This document shows, piece after piece, positions 41,868 through 50,745 of a stretch of 64,000 nt of DNA (its first letter is position 1; each line of letters starts with the position of its first letter). The notes beneath the pieces are model-generated. The model saw only the letters and a program-made list of their open reading frames with translations. It did not search any database and was not told where the DNA came from. The stretch comes from Thermodesulfobacteriota bacterium. Its GTDB lineage: Bacteria > Desulfobacterota > WTBG01 > CAIYCZ01 > CAIRTM01. The position numbers were made by a program, and so were the translations under genes. The DNA lies in assembly GCA_026415325.1 (NCBI GenBank), contig JAOAHH010000126.1, positions 1 through 64,000 of the forward strand, read 5' to 3'.

Positions 41868-43457
41868 TCACCCGATACGCACGCCACCCCGCACACCGAT
41901 TGCTTCAAGTGGTTCGGCGACCCCTTCCCGTGTCAAAATCATCCGTGCAGCTTGCAATCCTGAGACTACCACCCCGATAATGCCGATCGCTGGTCGCGTC
42001 CAGTGCCCGCAGAGAAAAAGATTTCTCAACGGCGTTTCCTGAGCAAGGCGTCGCGGACCGAGCTGCTGTGGCGTCAGCGCCCAGCCTATGCTTGCATCCT
42101 GACCGCACATCATATACCGATCGATGGTATGAGGCGACCAGAATTCCCGGTAGGCAATATGCTTCGAAAGGCCAGGGATTCTTTTCTCAAGGCGCTGGAT
42201 CATTACATCCGCAACCCGATGTTCAAAATCCGGATCATCCCACCCGTCGACCGGTGCCGGAATCATATGGATCACCAGTGCTGTTTTGCCCGGGGGTGCC
42301 GAGGATGGATCACTCAAATTGGCAAGCTGCAGTCTAAAAAACGGTTCGGGGCCGCATTGCCCGAGCATCCGCGCACTCACATTTTTGAAATGTTCTTCGG
42401 TATCATAGGTTGAGGTATAAATATGCAATGCCGGCCCGTAGCCCAATGCTTTCAGATCCATATCAATACCCAGCAGCAGTGCACAAAAAGGCGGCGTCAC
42501 CATATATCGGTTGAGCCGTTTGCGGTAGAAAAAGCCGATCTGGTCATGCCCGATCAGATCGTTAAAAGTCTGACGGGCCGATACGTTTGACACGACGTAT
42601 CGCGTCTGTATCTCGGTGGGGAATAAAGATGGTGCATGTGTGTTCAGGGCAGAAGGCACTATACTGACCGCCGTTGCGCACCGACTACGGACGGTAATCC
42701 CGCAGACCCGTTGCCCCGTCACCACCTCCCCACCGTGGTTTCTAATATAACCTGCAAATGCCTCTGGGAGCGCCTGCGCTCCTCCCGCAAGGTGAGGGAT
42801 TGAACGGCTGCCTTCAATTAAAAGCCCTGCGATCCCGACTGCAGCCATTCGTGACGGAGGCAGATTGGCGCAGGTTGCGTTGATCGACAACGCAGCCCTG
42901 AGCCGTGGATCGTGGAGATACGCATCCATGAACGGCACGATCCCTCTGCCCATGTGGCGCAGCAAGGTGGGACATTTAACCATCACCCGCGCAATAGAAC
43001 GGGGGGATGTATCCAAAAATGTTGCGTATTCCGCTTGTTCATTGATACGTGCAAGCTCTGCAAAAAACTTCTTTATGCCGTTTGCTTCCGCGGGGAAACG
43101 TTTCAGAAACTGATCCATAGTACGGTTACGTGCGTCTGTATCGCCAGAAAAAATATAATAATCAAAATCAGGGAAATGCACGTGATATCCGTAGTCAAGC
43201 GGCAGGAATCGCACCCGTTCCTCGATGCCAAGCGCGCGCAGCACCCGCCGTATGACGCCGTCGGGTGTCGTTCCAGTCACTTCCGATGCAGCGACTGTAA
43301 AATGGAAATCGCCTCGACGGTATGTTGAACAGAATCCGCCGACAGCGCTGTTCTGTTCGACAACCAGCACGCTCATCCCATGGCGTGCAAGCCATGCCCC
43401 GCAACTCAATCCACCCATTCCTGCCCCAATAATAACGACATCGTATGCATGCTTCAT
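41868..43457 (-). CDS. FAD-dependent CrtI/carotenoid-isomerase-like oxidoreductase
   Basis: The 529-residue protein starts with the dinucleotide-binding motif V-V-I-I-G-A-G-M-G-G-L-S-C-G-A-W-L-A near residue 7, followed by V-E-Q-N-S-A-V-G-G-F-C near residue 33. It ends with the flavoprotein motif F-L-C-G-H-W-T-R-P-A-I-G-I-I-G-V-V near residue 487. The overall pattern fits the phytoene desaturase, CRTISO and retinol saturase group, but no other carotenoid gene is nearby. Prenyl or other unsaturated lipids are alternative substrates. It lies alone between a convergent neighbour and ybeY 59 bases upstream. Confidence 0.82.
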   Translation of the reverse strand: MKHAYDVVIIGAGMGGLSCGAWLARHGMSVLVVEQNSAVGGFCSTYRRGDFHFTVAASEVTGTTPDGVIRRVLRALGIEERVRFLPLDYGYHVHFPDFDYYIFSGDTDARNRTMDQFLKRFPAEANGIKKFFAELARINEQAEYATFLDTSPRSIARVMVKCPTLLRHMGRGIVPFMDAYLHDPRLRAALSINATCANLPPSRMAAVGIAGLLIEGSRSIPHLAGGAQALPEAFAGYIRNHGGEVVTGQRVCGITVRSRCATAVSIVPSALNTHAPSLFPTEIQTRYVVSNVSARQTFNDLIGHDQIGFFYRKRLNRYMVTPPFCALLLGIDMDLKALGYGPALHIYTSTYDTEEHFKNVSARMLGQCGPEPFFRLQLANLSDPSSAPPGKTALVIHMIPAPVDGWDDPDFEHRVADVMIQRLEKRIPGLSKHIAYREFWSPHTIDRYMMCGQDASIGWALTPQQLGPRRLAQETPLRNLFLCGHWTRPAIGIIGVVVSGLQAARMILTREGVAEPLEAIGVRGGVRIG

Positions 43458-43516
43458 AGTCCGTACCTCTCCCTATTGTTTAGTTCAGCACAGAGGCACT
43501 GCCGCACACCACGGTG

Positions 43517-43969
43517 TTAGCCAGTGAGAAGGTGCTTGATATGCTTAAAAACCGTTTGTTCGCGCCGTCGCATTGTGCGTGCATCTTTGCGGCACGTTTC
43601 ATGATCATACCCAATAAGATGAAGGATGCCATGGATCAGGAGCCGTGCAATCTCCTCCTCAAGTGTAATACCGCATTCCTGAGCCTGACGCAGTGCGGTC
43701 TCGACCGAAACCACAACATCCCCGAGCAGCGTTGGTTGTATTGTCGGTCTCTGTGCGTCATGCATTGGGAAAGACAGGACATCGGTTGGCCCGGTGCGGT
43801 GGAGATACCGATAATTGAGCGCTGCAATGCGTCGGTCATCGAGCAGCAGGATGCTCAGCTCGTGATTTTGTAACGCCAAGGCGTTCAAAATCCCGTTCGC
43901 CATCCGTCGTATCGTTGCGGCTGCGATCGGAATCCGCCTTTGTTGGTTTTTTACCCAAATCTTTACCAT
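43517..43969 (-). CDS. ybeY: Endoribonuclease YbeY
   Basis: This 150-residue protein has the zinc motif H-G-I-L-H-L-I-G-Y-D-H-E (H-x3-H-x5-H) near residue 115 and the preceding L-L-G-D-V-V-V-S. Earlier family parts are I-A-A-L-N-Y-R-Y-L and T-D-V-L-S-F-P-M near residue 60. YbeY acts in 16S rRNA 3'-end maturation and ribosome quality control. The ATG at 43969 gives the usual length and N-terminus (K-I-W-V-K-N-Q-Q-R-R-I-P-I). That start lies 134 bases inside the upstream 7TMR-HD gene, an unusually long overlap. The operon order phoH, 7TMR-HD, ybeY is a common bacterial arrangement. Confidence 0.93.
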   Translation of the reverse strand: MVKIWVKNQQRRIPIAAATIRRMANGILNALALQNHELSILLLDDRRIAALNYRYLHRTGPTDVLSFPMHDAQRPTIQPTLLGDVVVSVETALRQAQECGITLEEEIARLLIHGILHLIGYDHETCRKDARTMRRREQTVFKHIKHLLTG

Positions 43970-46265
43970 TACCGTCTCGGTCGCTGATGTCCGGATACTC
44001 AATGCGGGAATGAAAAATACCGTTGAGAATGCGGTTAAAACTTTCACCGATGAGATGAAGGTCATTTAATGTGAGCTCACATTCATCAAGTTGTCCATCG
44101 ACAAAAATATTATTGATTATCCGCTGTACCATCCCCTGAATGCGCGAGGGCGACGGGTCGGTCAGTGTTTTTGAAGTTGCCTGAACCGCATCAGCTAACA
44201 TAACGATACCGGCCTCCTTGGTTTGTGGTTTGGGGCCGGGATACCGGAAATCTTGATCCGTAACAGTCTGTTCTTCATCCTGCTGCAGTTCCCTGGCTTT
44301 TTGGTAAAAATAGGTAATGCAGCTCGTGCCGTGGTGCTGGGCGATAATATCTTGGATCGGCCGACCCAGCCGGTACTGGCGCGCAAGGTCAATGCCGTCT
44401 TTTACATGAGAAATGATGATCAAGCTACTCATACTCGGGAGGAGTCGGTCGTGTTTATTCTCGCCGTTCTTCTGATTTTCGACAAAGTACAGAGGCTTCT
44501 TCATTTTGCCAATATCATGGTAATATGCACTGACTCGTGCGAGCAATGGATTAGCATGGATGGCTTCTGCCGCTGCTTCGGCAAGGATACCGACAAGGAT
44601 GCTGTGGTGATACGTGCCCGGAGCAGCAATCAATAAATTCCGCAGCAGCGGCTGATTAAGGTCAGCAAGCTCAAGAAGTTTAATATCGGTCGTGTAGTTA
44701 AACACAATCTCGATGATGGGAATAATACCGGTTGCGAATACCGCTGCCACCATGCCGCCCAAAAAACCAAAACCGACCGCAATCATGATATCAAGTGGGG
44801 GCATATCGCCTGTGGCAAGACATAAAGATATAATAAGTAAACTGTTTACCATGCCGACACGAAAACCTGCGCGGATGACGGTTTTCCGTTCTTTGGTGAA
44901 CCGCACCTCCTGTGCGGCAATCAAGGAGCTTATAAACGAATACACAAAAAATGAAAACCTGCCGTCAAGCAACAGGCAAGAAAAGAGTGCAATCACAATG
45001 GCACTGAGCGATGCAATCGGAGGAGACAGGACAATACTGATCACCATAGCCGTCGTGGCAAATGGGATGATGTACAAATACGCATCCGGGGGAATTGCGA
45101 CATACTCCTGTTGAAAAGCATCACCGATAAGGACACACAATTTGGTCATCAGACAGCTAACAATCAACATAACAACAAGAAATAAAAAATCCCGCCGTGA
45201 TATTTTAGCAATTGAGGTTCCGCTGATGTTGGTGATGACAAATAAATAAAGAATATACAACGACAGAAACATGAGCAGAAAATAGCCCGCGAGTATCCCG
45301 ATAATATTCTTTTTTCCGCTGAATTTTTCAAGCGCCTGCAGTTTGATGAGCGCCGCTTCGTTTATTTTAGTGCCCTCCCTCACAATGATTTCCCCTTTTT
45401 GCACCGTATAGTACAGCGGGGTTACATCCTGCATGGCAGCTGCGCGTCGGGCATTTGTTTCAATGGGATTATAGGTAACCGTTGGTTCAATGAGTTTAAG
45501 TGCAAGGGCAATGAGTGTTTCGCGCACTGTCTGAGGATAGTTTCTGAGGATTCGGCGTGCCTCGCGTTGCACCAGCATATCGATTTCTTTCATGTCCACA
45601 AACGTCGAAAAATCAGCAACAAAAATTTCCTGCTGGGTATAAAGATCGCGCAGCATAATACCTCGTTTGCGTTCACGAAAGAGCTGATCTTTTGAGTGAA
45701 CAATCTCTCGCTGCAGAAACGGAAGCGTCAGATCAAGCAGCGCATCTTTGAGATCCTCTGCAAATCCAGACTGGGCGAGCACCGAAAAATCATGCTCGCT
45801 CACTTCTGCTTTTAAGATCTCCTGGAATTTTAAACGTTCACGCTCTTCAAGCGCACCGTGGGGAACGGCTTTTTGAATTGCCTCGCGCATCATTGAAAAT
45901 GCTTTGGTTATCCGCTGCTCAGCATCTTCATCGGCGCGGCTGTTGAAATCATACATCGATACAACAGCTTCTGCCTTTTCCTGTTTCCGCTGTTCGGTTG
46001 TTTCTATATCAACAACCGAAAAATCCTGCGGCGCTTTGATATCCTGACGGGCAATATCACCAATTTTATAGGTGACATGAGGTGTTCGGATCTGCGGGAC
46101 AAGGAGCATCGTGACACACACCGCGAGCAGCGCGCAGCCGAAAATACTTGATAACGAAGAAGAAACAACAGCAACAATTTGAAAACGCAGCCGGCGCGCT
46201 TCTGTCTGCGCAACCGGATTTTTTTTCGGTTTGAGTTTCACCCCTAAGGGGAAACGTATGTTCAT
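43836..46265 (-). CDS. 7TMR-HD family membrane phosphodiesterase (PgpH-type)
   Basis: This 809-residue protein has a cytoplasmic N-tail, one membrane helix (about 36-58), a large extracytoplasmic domain (about 60-315), a group of six to seven helices (about 320-515), and a cytoplasmic HD domain with H-H-S-I-L-V-G, Y-Y-H-D-I-G-K near residue 595 and the later Q-H-H-G-T. PgpH proteins of this layout hydrolyse cyclic di-AMP, a second messenger for potassium, osmolytes and cell-wall state; activity here is inferred. The start overlaps the phoH stop (ATGA). The C-terminal 55 residues are a charged, low-complexity tail whose coding DNA is shared with the start of ybeY. Confidence 0.9.
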   Translation of the reverse strand: MNIRFPLGVKLKPKKNPVAQTEARRLRFQIVAVVSSSLSSIFGCALLAVCVTMLLVPQIRTPHVTYKIGDIARQDIKAPQDFSVVDIETTEQRKQEKAEAVVSMYDFNSRADEDAEQRITKAFSMMREAIQKAVPHGALEERERLKFQEILKAEVSEHDFSVLAQSGFAEDLKDALLDLTLPFLQREIVHSKDQLFRERKRGIMLRDLYTQQEIFVADFSTFVDMKEIDMLVQREARRILRNYPQTVRETLIALALKLIEPTVTYNPIETNARRAAAMQDVTPLYYTVQKGEIIVREGTKINEAALIKLQALEKFSGKKNIIGILAGYFLLMFLSLYILYLFVITNISGTSIAKISRRDFLFLVVMLIVSCLMTKLCVLIGDAFQQEYVAIPPDAYLYIIPFATTAMVISIVLSPPIASLSAIVIALFSCLLLDGRFSFFVYSFISSLIAAQEVRFTKERKTVIRAGFRVGMVNSLLIISLCLATGDMPPLDIMIAVGFGFLGGMVAAVFATGIIPIIEIVFNYTTDIKLLELADLNQPLLRNLLIAAPGTYHHSILVGILAEAAAEAIHANPLLARVSAYYHDIGKMKKPLYFVENQKNGENKHDRLLPSMSSLIIISHVKDGIDLARQYRLGRPIQDIIAQHHGTSCITYFYQKARELQQDEEQTVTDQDFRYPGPKPQTKEAGIVMLADAVQATSKTLTDPSPSRIQGMVQRIINNIFVDGQLDECELTLNDLHLIGESFNRILNGIFHSRIEYPDISDRDGNGKDLGKKPTKADSDRSRNDTTDGERDFERLGVTKSRAEHPAAR

Positions 46266-47254
46266 CGACGCTTCTCCCCCCTGGAGCGCACCGTATCATA
46301 AGCGCGAATGATGTCCTCGACCAGTGGGTGGCGCACGACATCCCGCTCATGAAACGTGATAAAACTGATTCCTTTGATGTGGTGCAAAATCTTTTGCGCC
46401 TCAACAAGACCGGAAACCGTTCCCGGCGGCAAATCGATTTGGGTTATATCGCCGGTAATGACTGCTTTAGAATTAAAGCCAAGACGCGTCAGAAACATCT
46501 TCATCTGTTCTGAAGTTGTATTCTGTGCTTCGTCAAGGATCACAAAAGAATCGTTGAGAGTTCTGCCACGCATAAAAGCAAGCGGGGCAACCTCGATGAT
46601 GCCGCTCTGGATCATCTCCTGCGCTTTATGGATATCCATAATATCATGTAAAGCGTCATAGAGAGGGCGGAGATACGGATTGACTTTTTCAAAAAGATCA
46701 CCCGGCAGAAATCCCAGCTTTTCACCAGCCTCCACCGCAGGCCGCGCCAAAATAATCCTGTCTACGTGCTTCTGCATGAGGGAGGCAATGCCCACTGCCA
46801 TAGCAAGGTATGTTTTACCGGTTCCGGCAGGCCCGATCCCAAATACAATATCGCATCCACGGATTGCATCAACATATCGTTTCTGATTGTAGCTTTTTGG
46901 CGTTATAGCCTTGCGCCGCGATGATACAATGATGGTATCCAAAAATACGTCCTTAAGATGCAGCGGCACCTCATCTTTCAGCATCTTAATGGCATGCATG
47001 ACATCAACACTGCTGAGCCGATATCCAGCATCAACGATAAAAAAAAGATCTTGGAGGAGCTGTTTTGCAAGGGCAAGGTGGGGTGGCGTTCCCCGCAGCG
47101 TTATCTGATTGCCGCGCACATGAACCGCTACTTGCATCTGCGCGGCGATCGTTTTAAGATGCGCATCGTGTTCTCCACAAATAACCCGCAGTGCTTCGCT
47201 GTCGTCAAAAAATAACGTTTCGGTATACTGATTGTCACCCGCAGGCTGTTGCAT
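46262..47254 (-). CDS. PhoH-family ATPase (PhoH-like protein)
   Basis: The 330-residue protein has a small N-terminal nucleic-acid-binding-like domain (about 1-100), then Walker A G-I-G-P-A-G-T-G-K-T-Y near residue 140, the characteristic R-P-A-V-E-A-G-E-K-L-G-F-L-P-G-D near residue 170, Walker B I-L-D-E-A-Q-N near residue 240 and T-G-D-I-T-Q-I-D-L-P. PhoH-like ATPases of this type occur next to ybeY in most bacteria and are tied to RNA metabolism, although the exact reaction is not settled. It overlaps the 7TMR-HD gene by ATGA and lies 63 bases downstream of yjbQ. Confidence 0.93.
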   Translation of the reverse strand: MQQPAGDNQYTETLFFDDSEALRVICGEHDAHLKTIAAQMQVAVHVRGNQITLRGTPPHLALAKQLLQDLFFIVDAGYRLSSVDVMHAIKMLKDEVPLHLKDVFLDTIIVSSRRKAITPKSYNQKRYVDAIRGCDIVFGIGPAGTGKTYLAMAVGIASLMQKHVDRIILARPAVEAGEKLGFLPGDLFEKVNPYLRPLYDALHDIMDIHKAQEMIQSGIIEVAPLAFMRGRTLNDSFVILDEAQNTTSEQMKMFLTRLGFNSKAVITGDITQIDLPPGTVSGLVEAQKILHHIKGISFITFHERDVVRHPLVEDIIRAYDTVRSRGEKRR

Positions 47255-47317
47255 ACGGTGATATGGCGTCCTTTGTACCGATCGTTTCAGCAGAGATCGT
47301 TATGTCAGCTCACAAGA

Positions 47318-47740
47318 TTATCCCGTGGGCATGATATGCACCAGCACGGTTCGCTGGCGTGGTCTTGTATCGAAATCGCACAGAACAATCTGTTGCCATG
47401 TTCCGAGCTGTAGTCGGCCGTTTTCAACAGGAACGGTCAGCGATGGGCCGAGAAGGGCGGCACGGACATGAGCATGTCCATTGCCGTCACCCCATGCTCG
47501 ATCATGATCATACGCGATGGTGTCGGGAACAATACGTTCAAATGCTTTTCTCAAGTCATTCACTACACCTGGTTCATACTCAATCGTGGTGAGTGCTGCG
47601 GTTGATCCGGGGATAAACAGATGCACCAGGCCATCTGCAAGCCCACTTTGGCGTATACACTTGACAACATCATTGGTTATATCACGTATATCAACAGAGG
47701 GCGACGTTGAAACAAGAATTTTTAATTTCTTTATTGACAT
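47318..47740 (-). CDS. yjbQ: YjbQ/UPF0047 family protein
   Basis: This 140-residue protein is full length for UPF0047. Recognisable parts are F-I-P-G-S-T-A-A-L-T-T-I-E-Y near residue 43, then N-G-H-A-H-V-R-A-A-L-L-G-P-S near residue 86, and G-T-W-Q-Q-I-V-L-C-D-F-D near residue 112. Members show weak thiamine-phosphate-synthase activity in vitro, but the true role is unknown. The ATG at 47740 gives the standard N-terminus; an earlier in-frame start would add an 18-residue basic-hydrophobic stretch. It diverges from the rpsP operon across a very AT-rich gap of 203 bases. Confidence 0.9.
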   Translation of the reverse strand: MSIKKLKILVSTSPSVDIRDITNDVVKCIRQSGLADGLVHLFIPGSTAALTTIEYEPGVVNDLRKAFERIVPDTIAYDHDRAWGDGNGHAHVRAALLGPSLTVPVENGRLQLGTWQQIVLCDFDTRPRQRTVLVHIMPTG

Positions 47741-47838
47741 ATTTTTTATCTTTTTGTATAAAAAAACAATAATTTTTATGTTACAACCTATCACAGCGGT
47801 TTTTGCTTTTCAAGATTTTTTTGGTTCACGTTTTTTTC

Positions 47839-47867
47839 TTGACAAATGCATAAAAATCATAAATAAA
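47839..47867 (+). promoter_or_regulatory. Promoter of the rpsP-trmD-rplS operon
   Basis: A perfect TTGACA (47839-47844) followed after 17 bases by AATAAA (47862-47867, 4/6) lies about 75 bases before rpsP in a strongly AT-rich divergent region. The AT richness itself may act as an UP element for a highly expressed ribosomal operon. Nothing else is recognisable in the gap. Confidence 0.45.
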
Positions 47868-47943
47868 GCTGTATTTATTTTTGTTCCATATTAAAGACCG
47901 TTTTTAATATGTAATTACTTTTTACTATGGAGAGGATATAGTA

Positions 47944-48195
47944 ATGGCTGTAAAAATCCGGCTTGCTCGCTTGGGGAAGAAAAAAAGACCGTTTTACCGT
48001 GTGGTCGTTGCAAATGAAACCTCACCGCGTGATGGTCGTTTTATCGAAGTTCTCGGGACATATGATCCATGCTCCCATCCGATAAAAATTTCTTTGGACA
48101 AAGAAAAGGCCCGTGAATGGCTGAAAAAAGGTGCTCAGCCGACACAGACTGCTAACCAGCTTTTACGAAAGGAGGGTGTGTTCAAAGAGGAATAG
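47944..48195 (+). CDS. rpsP: 30S ribosomal protein S16
   Basis: This 83-residue protein has the canonical S16 start [22 protein letters not shown] and the E-V-L-G-T-Y-D-P motif near residue 36. S16 stabilises the central and 5' domains of 16S rRNA. GGAGAGG lies about 9 bases before the ATG. It opens the conserved rpsP-khpA-trmD-rplS group. Confidence 0.98.
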   Translation: MAVKIRLARLGKKKRPFYRVVVANETSPRDGRFIEVLGTYDPCSHPIKISLDKEKAREWLKKGAQPTQTANQLLRKEGVFKEE

Positions 48196-48262
48196 GCGAT
48201 GTCTATGGATCGCGGCATGTGTCGAGGTAATGCGGATAAATAATTTTGTCATGGAGGCTACC

Positions 48263-48493
48263 ATGAAAGAGTTAGTCAAGTACATTGCTCAAGCGCTTGT
48301 TGATAATCCCGATGCTGTTGTGGTCAGCGAAGTCGAAGGCGAACAGACATCGGTTATTGAGCTGCGTGTTGCAAAGGAGGATCTAGGCAAAATCATCGGC
48401 AAACACGGGCGCACGGCACAGTCAATCAGAACGATTTTATCGGCTGCATCTGCAAAAAACAAGAAACGTGCCGTTCTTGAAATCGTTGAATAA
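48263..48493 (+). CDS. khpA: KH-domain RNA-binding protein KhpA
   Basis: This 76-residue single KH domain has the [11 protein letters not shown] motif (G-x-x-G loop near residues 43-46). KhpA proteins bind RNA broadly and, with KhpB, influence cell division and translation in several Gram-positive bacteria. The ATG at 48263 follows GGAGG at good spacing; the upstream in-frame codons belong to the leader. rimM, which usually comes next, is absent: the 118 bases before trmD contain no reading frame of suitable size. Confidence 0.93.
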   Translation: MKELVKYIAQALVDNPDAVVVSEVEGEQTSVIELRVAKEDLGKIIGKHGRTAQSIRTILSAASAKNKKRAVLEIVE

Positions 48494-48611
48494 CAACATA
48501 CGCGTTCGCTCTCTGTCTTTGCTGTGTCTAGCGATTGGTATTATAAATTAGTTGCTTTTGCGATTGGTAGAGCAATGTCGGTCTATATGGAGGATTACTG
48601 TCCACTGCTCC

Positions 48612-49364
48612 ATGATACAATTTGATGTCATAACGCTGTTTCCTGGAATGTTTCTCTCCCCGCTTCAGGAGAGCATTCTTTACAAGGCCCGCCAAAAGGG
48701 TTTAGTGCAAATCATTGTCCACGACTTGCGCCGGTTTACATACGACAAGCATAACACAGCAGATGACAAACCATATGGCGGTGGGCCCGGCATGGTTATG
48801 AAAGTCGAGCCGATCACCACGGCTGTGGAACACGTTCGGCAAACCGGTATTAAAACGCGGGTTGTGCTGCTTTCGCCGCAAGGCGTTTTGTTTACACAGG
48901 AAGCGGCACAACGGTTAAGTACTTTTCAGCAGATCATCTTGGTTTGTGGACGGTATGAAGGTGTTGACGAACGCGTGCTCAACTTTGTGGATGAAGAGAT
49001 ATCAATCGGCGACTATGTGCTTTCGGGAGGAGAATTGCCGGCAATGGTTATTATCGACACTGTTGCCCGACTCGTGCCGGGAGTTGTCGGCGATGAGGCT
49101 TCTGTCCATGAAGACAGCTTCACGAATGGACTCTTAAAATATCCGCAATACACACGTCCGGCAACATTTCGCGGCCTTGAGGTTCCAGAGGTTTTGCTGT
49201 CAGGGGATCATGAACGGATAAAAACATGGCGTCGCATCGAGGCACTCAGGAAAACGGTAATACGACGGGCTGACCTTATCGAGCGAGCATGGATGTCACT
49301 AACAGAACAGGAAAAACAATTCATTGCAACGCTGCGTCAATCATATAACGGAGACCGCCCATGA
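48612..49364 (+). CDS. trmD: tRNA (guanine37-N1)-methyltransferase
   Basis: The 250-residue SPOUT methyltransferase starts [11 protein letters not shown]. It has [10 protein letters not shown] near residue 55, L-L-S-P-Q-G near residue 87, and the trefoil-knot motif [11 protein letters not shown] followed by [11 protein letters not shown] near residue 130. TrmD makes m1G37 to prevent frameshifting. Its stop overlaps the rplS start (ATGA), indicating coupling. The ATG is 18 bases after a GGAGG, a little far; no better in-frame start is seen. Confidence 0.97.
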   Translation: MIQFDVITLFPGMFLSPLQESILYKARQKGLVQIIVHDLRRFTYDKHNTADDKPYGGGPGMVMKVEPITTAVEHVRQTGIKTRVVLLSPQGVLFTQEAAQRLSTFQQIILVCGRYEGVDERVLNFVDEEISIGDYVLSGGELPAMVIIDTVARLVPGVVGDEASVHEDSFTNGLLKYPQYTRPATFRGLEVPEVLLSGDHERIKTWRRIEALRKTVIRRADLIERAWMSLTEQEKQFIATLRQSYNGDRP

Positions 49365-49708
49365 AGATCATAGAAAAAATAGACAAAGAACAGATGCGCC
49401 TTGATATCCCCGTTATCCATACAGGTGACACGGTCAAAGTACATGTAAAAATCCGAGAGGGTGAAAAAGAACGCATTCAGGTATTTCAAGGCGTGGTTAT
49501 CGGAAAGCGCGGCAGCGGCATGCGTGCTTCTTTCCGCGTCCGCAAAGTGTCGTTTGGGGTCGGTGTTGAGCGCGTCTTTCCATTGCATGCACCAACAATC
49601 GACAAGATCGAAATCGTGCAGCGTGGTAAGGTCAGACGATCAAAGTTGTACTACCTTCGCAATGTAAAAGGCAAGGCAGCCCGCATTAAAGTACAACAGT
49701 ACAGTTAA
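49361..49708 (+). CDS. rplS: 50S ribosomal protein L19
   Basis: This 115-residue protein shows the L19 signatures [13 protein letters not shown] near residue 22, [12 protein letters not shown] near residue 41, and R-R-S-K-L-Y-Y-L-R near residue 93. L19 lies at the 30S-50S interface. The start overlaps trmD by four bases, the usual arrangement in this operon. Confidence 0.98.
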   Translation: MKIIEKIDKEQMRLDIPVIHTGDTVKVHVKIREGEKERIQVFQGVVIGKRGSGMRASFRVRKVSFGVGVERVFPLHAPTIDKIEIVQRGKVRRSKLYYLRNVKGKAARIKVQQYS

Positions 49709-49724
49709 TCCCTGGGGATAATAG

Positions 49725-50348
49725 ATGGACAGCTTCGGCCGGCTGTTGCAGCATTACCCCTGCCCCGAACAGTTCCTGCACGAGGCTGGTTTTAAGCTCA
49801 TTGCCGGTGTTGATGAGGTTGGTAGAGGACCACTTGCCGGACCAGTTGTCGCCGCAGCCGTTATCCTGCCACACCACTGGCACCATCCTGAAATCAAAGA
49901 CTCAAAGCAACTTTCCGCATCACAGCGTGAGCGATTATTCCATGATATCACACGGCATGCGGTTACCTGGGGTTGGTCGCTATGCGATGCCGGTGATATT
50001 GATCGCAGTAATATCCTTGCCGCAACGCTGTGTGCAATGCGCAAAGCCATAACTCAACTTGACCCTTCACCCGATTACGTAATCGTTGACGGTCCGCATG
50101 CCATCCCGACATCGGTTCAACAAACGCCGATTGTCCGGGGCGACCAAAAGAGTCCTCTCATTGCGGCAGCATCAATCATTGCAAAAGTCGTGCGCGATGC
50201 CATCATGCAAAAATACCATGTGCTGTTCCCTCAGTATAATTTCGCTCGGAATAAAGGGTACGGAACGCGTGAACATCGTGACGCCCTTGCACGCTATGGA
50301 TATTGCCCCATTCACCGAACAACCTTTCGCAACGTTGCCGCACGATAA
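49725..50348 (+). CDS. rnhB: Ribonuclease HII
   Basis: The 207-residue enzyme has the catalytic D-E pair in A-G-V-D-E-V-G-R-G-P-L-A-G-P-V near residue 28, Y-V-I-V-D-G near residue 123, and the fourth acidic position in K-V-V-R-D near residue 155. It removes ribonucleotides and RNA from RNA-DNA hybrids. It follows rplS by 16 bases and precedes yraN by 7, the same order as in many bacteria. Confidence 0.96.
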   Translation: MDSFGRLLQHYPCPEQFLHEAGFKLIAGVDEVGRGPLAGPVVAAAVILPHHWHHPEIKDSKQLSASQRERLFHDITRHAVTWGWSLCDAGDIDRSNILAATLCAMRKAITQLDPSPDYVIVDGPHAIPTSVQQTPIVRGDQKSPLIAAASIIAKVVRDAIMQKYHVLFPQYNFARNKGYGTREHRDALARYGYCPIHRTTFRNVAAR

Positions 50349-50355
50349 CAGTCGC

Positions 50356-50745
50356 ATGACCATTTCAAAGAAAAGCCTTGGCGCAATAGGTGAACAGCTG
50401 GCGATTGACTTTTTAAAGAAAAACGACTATCGGATTGTTTGTCAAAACTATCGCTGCCCGTTTGGAGAAATCGATATCATTGCATTGAAAAAAGATGTGC
50501 TTTCTTTTATCGAAGTAAAAACAAGGCGTTCTGAACAGTTCGGACATCCCCAAGAGGCAATTCACGGTCGAAAACAGCACCACATCGCCAAAGTGGCGCT
50601 TGCGTTTATACAACGGTATCGGCTTCAGGATAAAAAAGCGCAATTTGATGTTGTCGCCGTGTATATAACGCGTGACGGGCATAGGATCGAATTTATCCAA
50701 AATGCCTTTGATCTACCTTTGCACCTTGAAGGAGTTCCCTATTAG
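50356..50745 (+). CDS. yraN: YraN/UPF0102 endonuclease-like protein
   Basis: This 129-residue protein has the restriction-endonuclease-like fold typical of UPF0102: G-E-Q-L-A-I-D-F-L near residue 11, N-Y-R-C-P-F-G-E-I-D-I-I-A near residue 30 and F-I-E-V-K-T-R near residue 52, giving the D-(E-x-K) catalytic pattern. The function is unknown. The same frame is open for 90 codons upstream, inside rnhB in another frame, but the family N-terminus matches the ATG at 50356. Its last codons contain the best Shine-Dalgarno for the next gene. Confidence 0.92.
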   Translation: MTISKKSLGAIGEQLAIDFLKKNDYRIVCQNYRCPFGEIDIIALKKDVLSFIEVKTRRSEQFGHPQEAIHGRKQHHIAKVALAFIQRYRLQDKKAQFDVVAVYITRDGHRIEFIQNAFDLPLHLEGVPY

